From Pirellulales bacterium (GTDB lineage Bacteria > Planctomycetota > Planctomycetia > Pirellulales > JACPPG01): a stretch of DNA of 64,000 nt. Below are positions 26,862 through 36,100 of the stretch, piece after piece. How positions within the stretch are numbered: position 1 is the stretch's first letter; each line of letters starts with the position of its first letter. A program made the translations under genes and the position numbers. Under the pieces are notes generated by a model. The model was not told where the DNA came from, made no database searches, and worked only from the letters and a program-made list of their open reading frames with translations. Where the stretch lies: NCBI GenBank assembly GCA_035546535.1, contig DASZWQ010000040.1, forward strand, positions 1-64,000, in the 5' to 3' direction.

Positions 26862-26902
26862 CGGCCGGAGCGAGCGGGCCCACGACAGGCTCGCTCCGGC
26901 CG
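26862..26902. repeat. Inverted repeat, 14-base arms
   Basis: CGGCCGGAGCGAGC (26862-26875) is the exact reverse complement of GCTCGCTCCGGCCG (26889-26902), with a 13-base loop. It is followed by another dyad built on GCCGGCG/CGCCGGC near 26940-26970. Lies between convergent genes; no T-run adjoins it. Confidence 0.6.
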
Positions 26903-26982
26903 ACCTGTGCTCGCCCGAGCGCGCGAAGCGCGGGCGATGCCGGCGACACCGCACGCAGGGTGCGCCGGCTCGGGTGAATCGA

Positions 26983-28668
26983 CTACTGCACGATCTTCAA
27001 CGGGCGATTGTCGGCCACTTGCTTCCACACGGCGTTGAGCTGCGTGGAGTATTGCGCGGCCGTCTGACCGCCGGGAATGTCGAAGTACACACCATTGGTG
27101 ATCGAGGCCACCTGACTCATCAGCGCCGTATCGGCCAAGGCGCCCATGCTGATCGTGACGACAGGAATATTGGCCTGAGCGGCGGCGTAGGCTTCCTGCA
27201 CGACCAGGTTCTTGGCATTCGTGGTTGAGCCGGGCAGGTTTGCCACGCCGTCGGTCATCAGCACCATCATCTTGAAGGCGTTGGTGCGTGAGTTGTTCTG
27301 CAGTTGCAAACGCGCGGTCTGCATGCCGTTGTAGATGTTGGTGCCGCCGATGTAGTGGCCTGCCTGGCGTGCCGCCACGATGGTCGACAGCGAACTGTAC
27401 TGAGCCGTGAGCGGACTTTCCAGCACGGCCGTGTTATCCGAATAGGTATAGATCGACAGGCCGATGCGGTCGTCTTCGTTAGCGGCCGCGATGTAGGCCA
27501 TGAAGTTGGCCACCGAATCCTTCAGGGCGCTAACCGGCTGCTCATGCACGTTGCAGAGGTTCGGCGTTTGCTGATGGGTATACCGGCTGGCTTGCAAGTA
27601 GTTTAGCCACGTCATGTAGCCGTACATGTTCGCGTAGCCGGCGTTTTTTACGTAACTGTCCGACTGAACATAGCTGAAGTAATTAGCCCAACTGTCACCC
27701 GAGTAGGGGTACGAAACGTTCGTCAGGCCGAAAACTTTTTGCAATGTCGTGGCGTCCCCCTGGAATCGTTCGCCCGCGCCCGACGGGTTGCCGCTATCGT
27801 TGGTTCCTGATTTGACCCAGGCGATGCTGACCGTCTTGTTGGCGTTCGAACCGGTGCCCTTGAAGGTGCCGCTGGTGCCGCTGGACGAGAACGTCTGCGT
27901 GCTGCCGTCGGTGAATTGCAACTTGACTTGCGTAATGGACTTTGTCGAAGTGACCTGCACGCCATTGCTCTGAATCGTGGTGTTGATCTGGGCCATGTTG
28001 CCGTTGGTCGGCGTCATGCCCTGGATCGTGGCGTACTGCGGCGTGAATTGCAGGGTGCCGTAGACGGGGCTGCCGAGATCGGTATAAATCTGCTGCAAGC
28101 AGCTTTGTATATACGGCAAGCCCAACAGGTTCATGTTGTAGAACTGGCTGTCGTAGCACATCGATGCTGAGAAATCGAGCACCAACATGATGTCGCGCGG
28201 CTGGTGCATGGCCACGGCCTGCGCGCTGAGATTGACCGAGTTCTTGTTGAGCACGCGGCCGAAGAACAACGGCTCGTTGTTATCGAGTAGCGTGACACGA
28301 ATGGCCGACGGCGTATTGCTGGAAACCGTGAAGGAATTGCTCGATGCGTTCCAACTGCCGTATTCGACAGTCATGTTGCCGGAATCGACCGTCCGGTTCG
28401 CCACGGTGTTCAGTGCGAGATAGTCTTGGGCGGCCGAGAGGGCAGCGTCGTTGCCGTTGACCAAGGCCTTGGCGGCGGCCAAGGCCGAAGCGTCGCACGC
28501 CCGCTGCAGTTCGGCCTGGGTCTTTGCGATGTAGCCGACATCGACGCTGAAGGCCACCATGCCCAACATGGCCACCATGAAAATGGCGGCAAGAATCGTG
28601 ATCGTCCCGGGGCGTCGCATCCGAAATTTCTGAGTCCAGCGCACCGCGGCCCGCTGCAAGCTGCGCAT
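26983..28668 (-). CDS. TadG-like von Willebrand factor A domain protein
   Basis: 561 residues from ATG 28668, chosen for the AGGTGG ribosome binding site 5-10 bases upstream; an in-frame ATG at 28749 has none. Residues about 18-47 are RRPGTITILAAIFMVAMLGM and the following SVDVGYI, the TadG/TadE-type membrane anchor; the basic run before it suggests the bulk is extracytoplasmic. QAELQRACDASALAAAKALV (about 50-70) is the conserved helix of TadG-like proteins. A vWA domain starts about residue 158 with the metal-site motif DFSASM and resumes at VLMTDGVAN (about 470), interrupted by a long Ser/Thr/Asn-rich insertion. TadG proteins belong to Flp pilus systems, but no other tad genes are in view; it may act in surface adhesion. 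Confidence 0.85.
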   Translation of the reverse strand: MRSLQRAAVRWTQKFRMRRPGTITILAAIFMVAMLGMVAFSVDVGYIAKTQAELQRACDASALAAAKALVNGNDAALSAAQDYLALNTVANRTVDSGNMTVEYGSWNASSNSFTVSSNTPSAIRVTLLDNNEPLFFGRVLNKNSVNLSAQAVAMHQPRDIMLVLDFSASMCYDSQFYNMNLLGLPYIQSCLQQIYTDLGSPVYGTLQFTPQYATIQGMTPTNGNMAQINTTIQSNGVQVTSTKSITQVKLQFTDGSTQTFSSSGTSGTFKGTGSNANKTVSIAWVKSGTNDSGNPSGAGERFQGDATTLQKVFGLTNVSYPYSGDSWANYFSYVQSDSYVKNAGYANMYGYMTWLNYLQASRYTHQQTPNLCNVHEQPVSALKDSVANFMAYIAAANEDDRIGLSIYTYSDNTAVLESPLTAQYSSLSTIVAARQAGHYIGGTNIYNGMQTARLQLQNNSRTNAFKMMVLMTDGVANLPGSTTNAKNLVVQEAYAAAQANIPVVTISMGALADTALMSQVASITNGVYFDIPGGQTAAQYSTQLNAVWKQVADNRPLKIVQ

Positions 28669-28781
28669 GATCCACCTGCCTTCTCTTGAGTCGAATCTAG
28701 ATGTGTTTAGGCGTCGGTGATCGACGTCGATTGGTTCTAGCTTTGGCAACTAAAACATATGTCAACTTTGTCAGGGATGGC

Positions 28782-28794
28782 GGCCAAATTGGCC
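28782..28794. promoter_or_regulatory. Palindrome GGCCAA-A-TTGGCC in a divergent promoter region
   Basis: Six-base arms around one central A, midway between the divergent TadG-like and ATP-grasp genes. It could be an operator serving either gene; no recognised regulator site matches it and the evidence is the symmetry and position only. Confidence 0.3.
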
Positions 28795-28868
28795 ATTTGC
28801 CGACCCGTCTGCGCGATCCGCGCGCTCACTTGTCGCTCAGGCGCCGATCGAGGATGATTTTTCGCATC

Positions 28869-30041
28869 ATGATGTCGTCCTCACTCCTCATCTTGGGAGC
28901 CAGCAGCCGTGCCGCGGCCTTTTCAGCCCTCGCCGGCGGCTTGTCGCCTGTGTCGATCGATCTTTTCGCCGATGCCGATCTAGCGGCCCGCTGCCCCGTG
29001 AGCGTTGCGCGCGATTACCCGGCGGGCCTGGTTGCCGCGGCCCGAAACGCGACCGATGGGCCCTGGATGTATACCGGCGGCCTGGAGAATCGCCCCGATC
29101 TGGTCGAGCAGATATCGGCCCACCGCGCGTTGTATGGCAATCCAGGAGACGTGCTACGGCGGGTACGCGATCCTTGGAGCGTCCGGCACGCTTTGGTCGC
29201 GGCCGGACTCATGGTGCCTGACTTGCAACGCGCGCCACACCGACTGGAGTTCCATGGTCGATGGTTGCGAAAACCTCTGCGATCGAGCGGCGGGGGAGGC
29301 ATTGGTTTCTGGACGAGCGCGGCGATCGAGCCACGCCCGCAGGACGACGGCCATTATTTCCAGCAGTACATCGAGGGGCGGGCCTGCGCGGCAATCTATT
29401 TGGCCGCCGCGCGGCACGCGCGGCTGGTAGGAACGACCGAACAGATCCTGCTGGCTAATGATGACGGTTCGCCGGGCTTTCGCTACGCCGGCTCCATTGG
29501 TCCGCTGCCGGCCGATGCCCGGCGCGATCAGGCGCTTGCGCATTTGGGGCAGGTACTGGCCGAAGAGTTTCGGCTTCGCGGGCTATTCGGCGTGGATTTC
29601 ATCGACGACGGCCACGATGTCTGGCCCGTCGAGGTGAATCCTCGCTACACGGCGTCGGTGGAAGTCCTGGAACGAAGCCTTGGATTTTCAGCCGTCGGGG
29701 AGCACGTCGTGGCGTGCCGAGACGGCCAACTCCCTGGTGCAGAGGCCCTCCATCGCGGCACCACGAGATGGCAGGCAAAGCAAATCCTGTATGCCGATGG
29801 TGATGCGATGATCAGCGACGCATTCACGGCCGATGCCCTTGCTGCCAACCGAGGCGCCACGTTGCCGGCCGTGGCCGATATTCCGCGCCCTGGCACGACC
29901 GTCAAAACCGGCCAACCGGTAATGACCATCTTTGCGGGGGCCGAAACGCGCGAGGTCGCCATGGACCATCTCGCCGAGCGAGCGCTCTTCTGGCGGGAGC
30001 GGCTCGCGCTCTGTCACACGGCGCCGGCAGTACTGTCGTAA
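28869..30041 (+). CDS. ATP-grasp superfamily protein
   Basis: Predicted ATP-dependent ligase of 390 residues resembling the COG2232 type of ATP-grasp carboligases. Visible: SSLLILGASSRAAAFSALAGG (start of the preATP-grasp fold), a KPLRSSGGGGIGFW loop (ATP lid, about 137-150), FQQYIEGRACAAIYLAA, and the metal-binding end VEVNPRYTASVEVLERS (about 257-273). The substrate is unknown. Relatives can occur with tetrahydromethanopterin C1 genes in planctomycetes, but none of those is in this window. Start is ATG 28869 or 28872: GAGGATG at 28849-28855 is spaced suitably for 28869. Divergent from the TadG-like gene. Confidence 0.82.
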   Translation: MMSSSLLILGASSRAAAFSALAGGLSPVSIDLFADADLAARCPVSVARDYPAGLVAAARNATDGPWMYTGGLENRPDLVEQISAHRALYGNPGDVLRRVRDPWSVRHALVAAGLMVPDLQRAPHRLEFHGRWLRKPLRSSGGGGIGFWTSAAIEPRPQDDGHYFQQYIEGRACAAIYLAAARHARLVGTTEQILLANDDGSPGFRYAGSIGPLPADARRDQALAHLGQVLAEEFRLRGLFGVDFIDDGHDVWPVEVNPRYTASVEVLERSLGFSAVGEHVVACRDGQLPGAEALHRGTTRWQAKQILYADGDAMISDAFTADALAANRGATLPAVADIPRPGTTVKTGQPVMTIFAGAETREVAMDHLAERALFWRERLALCHTAPAVLS

Positions 30042-30080
30042 GACAGAATTGCGCGATCCGATGACGATGCTGCGGCACCC

Positions 30081-30704
30081 TTACGGCAGCTCGCGGACTT
30101 CAATGTCCTTGAACCACACGCGCATTTTCGGGCCGACGTGTAGTTGCAGGGCGATGATTCCGTCGGTGGCCCCTTCTTCACTCTTTTCGGTGTAATCGAC
30201 TGTGGTGAAGCCGTTGAGGACCTGCGTGATGTGCGGGCCATCGGCGGTGATGACGTACTCGTTCCAATCGTCTTTCTTCACGTGCTTGGAGACTTCGTCC
30301 GCCTCGACGTTGGCCAGGATGCCGCGCCCTCCCTCCTCATAGAGGATGCCCATGAACATTTTTTCCGCGATGTCGGCCTGGTATCCCTTCACGACGTGAT
30401 CGGGAAACGACTTGCTGCGGTATTGAATGCCGGAGTTGCCGTTGCGGAGCTTGAATTTGACCTTGAGGACGAAATTCTTATAGGTCTTCTCGGTGGCGAG
30501 AAAGGAGTTGTGCTGTAAGGTTGCATCGTCGGTGGTGCCGACGATGGCGCCGTCGGCAACGCTCCACAGTTTTTCGTCGCCTTTCCAGCCGCGGAGCGTG
30601 CGGCCGTCGAACAGGGGCTTGAAACCTTCTTCGGCCAGGGCCGGCGCTGCGGCGGCAAACAAAACGACGATCGCAATGAGGATAAACTGGCGGCGGGCAA
30701 ACAT
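30081..30704 (-). CDS. DUF1080 (3-keto-disaccharide hydrolase-like) secreted protein
   Basis: 207 residues from ATG 30704, set by GGAGTG 6-11 bases upstream; this leaves a clean signal peptide (MFARRQFILIAIVVLFAAAAPALA). The mature part is one DUF1080 jelly-roll: FKPLFDGRTLRGWKGDE, WSVADGAIVG, FVLKVKFKLRNGNSGIQYRS, GYQADI, and the end ITADGPHITQVLNG with IALQLHVGPKMRVWFKDIEVRELP. Members act on 3-keto sugars or bind glycans; planctomycetes carry many copies. Probably periplasmic. Convergent with the ATP-grasp gene; same strand as the acyltransferase 86 bases upstream. Confidence 0.92.
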   Translation of the reverse strand: MFARRQFILIAIVVLFAAAAPALAEEGFKPLFDGRTLRGWKGDEKLWSVADGAIVGTTDDATLQHNSFLATEKTYKNFVLKVKFKLRNGNSGIQYRSKSFPDHVVKGYQADIAEKMFMGILYEEGGRGILANVEADEVSKHVKKDDWNEYVITADGPHITQVLNGFTTVDYTEKSEEGATDGIIALQLHVGPKMRVWFKDIEVRELP

Positions 30705-30790
30705 GGTGTCACTCCGGGCGCTTTTGGCGAAATTCTGGATAATCGACGGATTGGCCCACAATCGTAACCCAAAGACTTGCGCTGGGCCAC

Positions 30791-31576
30791 TTACACGCTT
30801 TCCAACTCGGCGGCCGTACGCCAGCGGCGGCCGGCCAACTCGGGCTGGTAATTCTCGACTCCGGCCAGCCGCGCCATCTCGATGAGGAAGCGTCGCGTCA
30901 ATTCGGCGAGCACCTCTTTGTCGTTTTCGCGGCCGTAGAATTCCGAAATATCGATTGGCTTTCCGATCCGCAGTCGGGCCTTCGCGGGCAAGAAAAATGC
31001 TCCCATCGAGGTGCCGTCGTTCGGCGCACCCGTGAGGTAGCAGGGCACGACCGGCACGCGGGCCCGCAGCGCAATCAGCGCCGCCCCGGGACGGCCGGGC
31101 AAAAGCAGACGGTCCGTATCGTTGATGCGCCCTTCGGGAAACAGGCCCACCAGGTCGCCTTGCGAGGCGTAGCGAATCGCCAGTTTCGTGGCCGCGGTAT
31201 CAACGCCGCGGCGATTCACGGGAATTGCCTGCATGGTTTTGAAGAACCACGACATCGCCGGGTGACTGGTATACTCCTTGGCCACCATCCAATGCACGAT
31301 GCGGTTGGTGGCCAACGCGACGAACGAGGGATCGATCGGACCGAGGTGATTGCAGACGATCACCGCCCCCTGGCCCGCAGGAATGTCGAGCGTGCCCGTG
31401 ACTCTGGCCCGCCAGAGAACGCGCGCCATGACATAATTGAACGGGTAAAACCAGGGGAATTGCGCGAGCGTATAGCGCGTGCGCTTGTAGACGGTGATGC
31501 ACCAGGCCACGAGCGCAATCGCCACTGCGGCGATCACGAAAATGGCCAGCCAGTTTGTCGCCGTTGCTGACATCAT
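30791..31576 (-). CDS. plsC: 1-acyl-sn-glycerol-3-phosphate acyltransferase (PlsC family)
   Basis: Transfers an acyl chain to lysophosphatidate or a related lipid at the inner membrane. An N-terminal helix (WLAIFVIAAVAIALVAWCI, residues 9-27) anchors it. The catalytic motif is CNHLGPIDPSFV (NHxxxxD, about residues 74-80), followed by AIPVNRRG (about 117), FPEGRI (about 143-148) and the VPVVPCYLTG block. Length of 261 is usual. Two adjacent ATGs (31576 and 31573) begin the gene and no clear ribosome binding site separates them. PlsC-like proteins also acylate other lipids, so the exact substrate is inferred. Followed by the DUF1080 gene on the same strand. Confidence 0.9.
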   Translation of the reverse strand: MMSATATNWLAIFVIAAVAIALVAWCITVYKRTRYTLAQFPWFYPFNYVMARVLWRARVTGTLDIPAGQGAVIVCNHLGPIDPSFVALATNRIVHWMVAKEYTSHPAMSWFFKTMQAIPVNRRGVDTAATKLAIRYASQGDLVGLFPEGRINDTDRLLLPGRPGAALIALRARVPVVPCYLTGAPNDGTSMGAFFLPAKARLRIGKPIDISEFYGRENDKEVLAELTRRFLIEMARLAGVENYQPELAGRRWRTAAELESV

Positions 31577-31857
31577 CGATTATGGCGATGCGCGACCTGA
31601 TTGCGGGCGCACCTTGACCTTCTATGAAATTCGTTGATCGACTCGCGGTCACAGGGAAGCCCTGTTCCCGCGGCGCGAGAGCCGAAGAGCGGGCGGCCGG
31701 CCTCGCGAATGTTCCCCCGCCGGTCCGCGACCGTCTCACAAACTATAACTTGCCGAGGGCAGCGGCGCAAGAACCATCGAATTCGGCGGGATCGGCCACG
31801 CCCGGCTGCCGGGAATCTTGAGGAAAACGCTCGGAAAACGCGAAAGGAGGGATGTCC

Positions 31858-32340
31858 ATGCTGTTGGGAGTTGTGAGCGACACGCACGGACATGTCGATT
31901 ACACGCGAGAAGCGGTGCGGATGCTCGAGGGTTTCGCGCCCGCCGCCGTCATCCATTGCGGAGATATCGGTTCGCCGGAGATCGTGCCCTTGTTTGCCGC
32001 CTGGCCCACGCATTTCGTGCTGGGCAACGTGGACGAAGGGGCCGACGAAATCGAGGAGGCGATCGCCGCAGCCGGCCAGACCAATCATGGAATGTTCGGC
32101 CAATTGTCACTCAGTGGCTGCCGGATCGCCTTTCTGCACGGTCATGACACCCAGCGGCTACGCGAAACGATCCGTAGTGGCGCGTGGGACCTGGTCTGCT
32201 CGGGCCATACTCACAAGCGCGATCTGCGGCGGGAAAAAAAGACCGTCGTTCTCAATCCAGGCGCACTTTATCGCGCAACGCCACACTCCTTGGCCATCGT
32301 CGATCTGGCGACGCTCGACGTGACCAGTGTGACCTTGTGA
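31858..32340 (+). CDS. YfcE/MJ0936-type metallophosphoesterase
   Basis: 160-residue calcineurin-like phosphodiesterase with all metal-binding motifs in order: LLGVVSDTHGH (residues 2-12), IHCGDIG (about 35-41), LGNVDE (about 58-63), FLHGHD (about 97) and SGHTHK (about 122-127). Such enzymes cleave phosphodiesters in vitro; the physiological substrate is unknown. AAAGGAGGG at 31843-31851 decides the start: it abuts an ATG at 31852 but is correctly spaced for ATG 31858. Convergent with rimI with 16 bases between stops. Confidence 0.93.
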   Translation: MLLGVVSDTHGHVDYTREAVRMLEGFAPAAVIHCGDIGSPEIVPLFAAWPTHFVLGNVDEGADEIEEAIAAAGQTNHGMFGQLSLSGCRIAFLHGHDTQRLRETIRSGAWDLVCSGHTHKRDLRREKKTVVLNPGALYRATPHSLAIVDLATLDVTSVTL

Positions 32341-32356
32341 GCCGCGCGAGTCTCGT

Positions 32357-32878
32357 TTACCCGGCGCGGCGAGTGATCTGGCTGAACGGGACTACGTCCG
32401 GTACTTCGGCCATGCGGTAGCGGTACTGCATGACATAGGCATCCTCGGGCGTGTCCTCGTAGAAGCCACGCAAGACGGAGACGGCTCGGAAGTTTAAGGC
32501 GCGGAAGAACAGCTGTGCGTCGAGATTCGTCTCGCGAACTTCGAGCAACAGCCGGCTGCGCCGCTGCTGCGACAATTTGCCGGTCAGCTTCGCGACCATT
32601 TGCCGGCCCACGCCCTGGCGGCGATACTGCTCGGCCACGGCGAAATTCAGCACGTGCAGGCGCGTTTTGTGCAGTTCGTAGATCATGAAGCCTACGACCT
32701 GATCATCGCAATCGGCCACCATGCCGATGCAATTGCGCTGCCGCAACTGGCGCAGAAAATCGTCCTCCGACCAGGGAAACTCGAAGCTCTGTCTCTCGAT
32801 CGCGAGCACTTCCGGCATATCGCGGCGAATCATCCACCGGATGTGAGCGCGGAGCTCTTGCCGTTGATCCGAACTCAT
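32357..32878 (-). CDS. rimI: Ribosomal protein S18 alanine N-acetyltransferase
   Basis: GNAT-fold enzyme that acetylates the N-terminal Ala of ribosomal protein S18. The 173-residue protein opens IRWMIRRDMPEVLAIERQSF, contains the acetyl-CoA loop VAEQYRRQGVGRQMV (about residues 80-94), the LLEVRETNLDAQLFFRAL helix characteristic of RimI, and FRAVSVLRGFYEDTPEDAYVM near the end. A strong AAGGAGG site precedes the ATG. The C-terminal 25 residues extend beyond the usual end. Not next to tsaB or tsaD, its common neighbours elsewhere. Confidence 0.92.
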   Translation of the reverse strand: MSSDQRQELRAHIRWMIRRDMPEVLAIERQSFEFPWSEDDFLRQLRQRNCIGMVADCDDQVVGFMIYELHKTRLHVLNFAVAEQYRRQGVGRQMVAKLTGKLSQQRRSRLLLEVRETNLDAQLFFRALNFRAVSVLRGFYEDTPEDAYVMQYRYRMAEVPDVVPFSQITRRAG

Positions 32879-33119
32879 TCTCGACGGCCTCCTTCCTTGT
32901 CGGCCCGATGCCGCGCGATGAAGCTTTCAAGCAGCTCGCACCCGCGGCTCAATTCCAATGAGGGGCGTAAACTAACAAATGGTCATCCGTGTGCCTAGAC
33001 GAGTGATGCGCCGAGAGGAGGCGCGCGATGGGCGAGTCGGCCCCCATGCGGAAAAGACGCGTCCCCCGCGGAACACCTGTTCAGTATGCCGATGCCACTG
33101 TTTGGCTGTCGAACGTGGC

Positions 33120-36100
33120 TTACGCCGATGGCTCGCCGGCCGACAACTCCGGACGCTGCGGCAAACTTTTCGCAAGCATCGGCCAATAGCCGGCGCTCAC
33201 GCTCGTGAGGGCTATCAGGGCTCCGATCCAGGCGGGAGTTAGCCAGATGCTGGCCGCCAGCCCCGCCGCGATCCCCGCGATGACAAATCCCGGCGCCGTT
33301 GGCGCGGCAAGCCGCGAATAAGGCGCGCGAGCCGCGACGATCGCAGCGAGGACTAGAATTAGCGCGGCCAACCAGCGCCCTAGAATTGCCGACTTTCCAG
33401 CGGACGGGAATTGGACGGTGATCTGCGGTGCGTTGCCGGCGAAGGCAAAACGCGTTGCCATGCTATCAGCGGCCGCGGTGGGTGCCTCGAATCCAGGGGC
33501 GAACTCGCGCTCGACTGTGGTCAGAGGGGGCAAGTCTGAGCTTTCCTCGATCGTCGCCGAGCCCTGGGCCCCGGTGTCGTAAATGTGCCAAGTCGTTTCC
33601 GCGAAGTCGATCCCGTCCAAAAAGGGCGCCGTCAATACGACGCTGCCGCCACCTGTCGTGGCAGGCAATTCGCTCGCGAAGATAACCTCGACCGTGTGCC
33701 GCTGGTCGCTGGCGGGAAGCTTGATGGTGCAGGTGCGGTTCGAAGTGGCAGGAGTCCGCAGACGGCCAGCGACGCGCAGTTCGAGAATGTGCATTGCGTC
33801 GGGCCAGCGGAGATGACAAATCCGCTCGCCTGGGTCATCGAGGGTGAATCTTGCTACGCCGTGATTATTGCTCCCCGCGTTGTAGAACCACTGGATTTCG
33901 GCCATCGACTGTGCCGTTCCTGAGACCGGGTCTCCGACCGCTGGCCAGGCCGCGGCATCCGCCTCGACCACGCGAAACACCTGCGCTCCACCGGGCGGAG
34001 CGCTTCTTGCCAGATCCTCGGGCAGCCGATCTGCTTGCATTGCGCGAGTTTTCCAATGCAATCGCTCGGTTCCCCACTTCGTCGGCAGCATCACGAAGAC
34101 TTGATCATCCGCATCACCGGACAGCGTCGGGATAGCGAGCGGTCGATCTTTTTCCAACTCGAGCCGGCAGCGCAGCGTAAACTGGAGATCACCCGTCGCC
34201 GGCGTCTTTGGTCGAATCACGAGGCGACGAATGCTGTCGGCGCCGTTGACCACTTCGAGGGCGGCAGGAGGTGCAATTTCGAAGGGACCGGCCCAAGCCG
34301 CCGGCAAATCGATCGCGATGGAATCGACAATACCATCTTCGACGACCGCATGATAATCGAGCGCTCCGCGCGCGCCGGCGCTATCGCGGTCAAGCGTTGT
34401 CAACAACGTGGCCCGCGCGCGTGGGGTATTCGGCGAAATGCGAATCGTGGCGCTGTAATCATTCTGGCTGGCGCGCAGTACTGCGAACGTCGGCCCCGGC
34501 AATGGCGATTCGTCAGGTCGCAGGTGATTTGCTGCGAATAGCCCCTGCTGATCTGCCAGCGCGATTTGCACCGTTGGCTGGCGCTGGAGGGTGATCATGG
34601 TTTCCCACTGCGTTGCGGATTCGAGCTTGATCCGCGGCAGCGGCCACGACCCGTCGAGCGGCGCTGGCAGCCAGCCCTCGATCGAGAGTAGCTGGCGACC
34701 CGTCACCGGCCCCGAGAGAAAGACCGAGATCATACCCAATTCGTCACGTGTCCAGCGGCTGACGCGATCGATACCCTCCTGCACGAGCGAAACCCTCTCC
34801 ACTTCCAGGTCGGCAGGGGCGCGGACAAGGTGTTGCAGGGTATAGCCGGAAACGTTTGGCGGAACGTCGCCGCCGGATATCTCGGCGACGAAGCGCACAA
34901 GCGCCCGGCCCTGACCGACGCTCAGCGAGAGCCGCTGTTGGGCCAAGACCGAGGAGTTACGCGGCCGTGTGGAGAGCGTCCATGGTTCGTCGGGATCGAG
35001 TTGAATCACCGATTGCGGCGGTGTGGGAGCTCCGCCCCAATGCGCCAGGAATTCGCCGACATTCATGACGGACTTGGCTTCCGGCGGCGGTACGCTGAAT
35101 TCCAGGGCAGGCTCGACCGAGATGGCCAGCACCCGTTTGCCAACGTGCAACCCCTGCGGCTCGATGCGCGGTAGAGACAACTGACCGATGCCTGAACTGC
35201 CAACCAGCAGGAACGAAACGGGCACCGTCGCGTGATCCGTGACGGGGCGCGCTAACTCGACGCGCACGGTTTGCGGGTCGCCGGCGACTGGCTGCACACT
35301 GGCGACGGTCCCGGAGCGGTCGACAACCGGTAGGGCCCGCAGTCGCGGATCTACCGAAAGCCATAGTTCGGACAGAGGGGCCTTCAACCCTTTGAGATCG
35401 AGCCGCGCGTGCATGATGACCGAGGCCGGCTGCACTTGCAGCCATAGCCAGGTTTCGGCATCACCGGCGACGTTCGTGGTGCGCGGCTGGCGCGTGCGTG
35501 CCCAACGCACGGTCAAGCGGTCGGTCGCGCCGAGCTCCGCGACGAAGGTTCGGCCATCCTCCGAGAGTGCGGAGACTCCCAGGGCCGACGGAACGTCGAC
35601 CGAGGAAAGATTTGCGGGAAGTTGAACAATCACGGTCGCATGCGGCACAGGCGGTATTGCCATATCGAGCGCGCCGGCGGTCGCGTCGCCGCGCTGCATG
35701 CGCAGGGAAAGGTTCAGCTGGTACATGCCCGGCTCATCGAAACGGCAATAGAATCCGTCCTCATCGATGTCCCACTCCAATTCGATTTCGCGCCCCTCGC
35801 GCGAAGCCACTGGGCCAGGCCGTACGCCCAGCAGCGGCAGTCGAAATACAACGTCGCTGCCTAACGCAAGTACGTCGTACTGTACGCGAACGTCGGTGGC
35901 TATGTAGCCCTCATTGAGGCCGTCACGGGCGAGCGATAATTGGTATCTGGCCGCGCGAATCAGCCACCCCCCGCTCTTACCCGTCGCGCGGGCGACGAGG
36001 CGTTGCAATTCGTCGTAAAGGTGCTCCGGCACCTGGTACTTGCCGTCTGTTGGCTGCTCCTGATCATCGACCGGAATAAAGACACGATAAACATCGTCGG

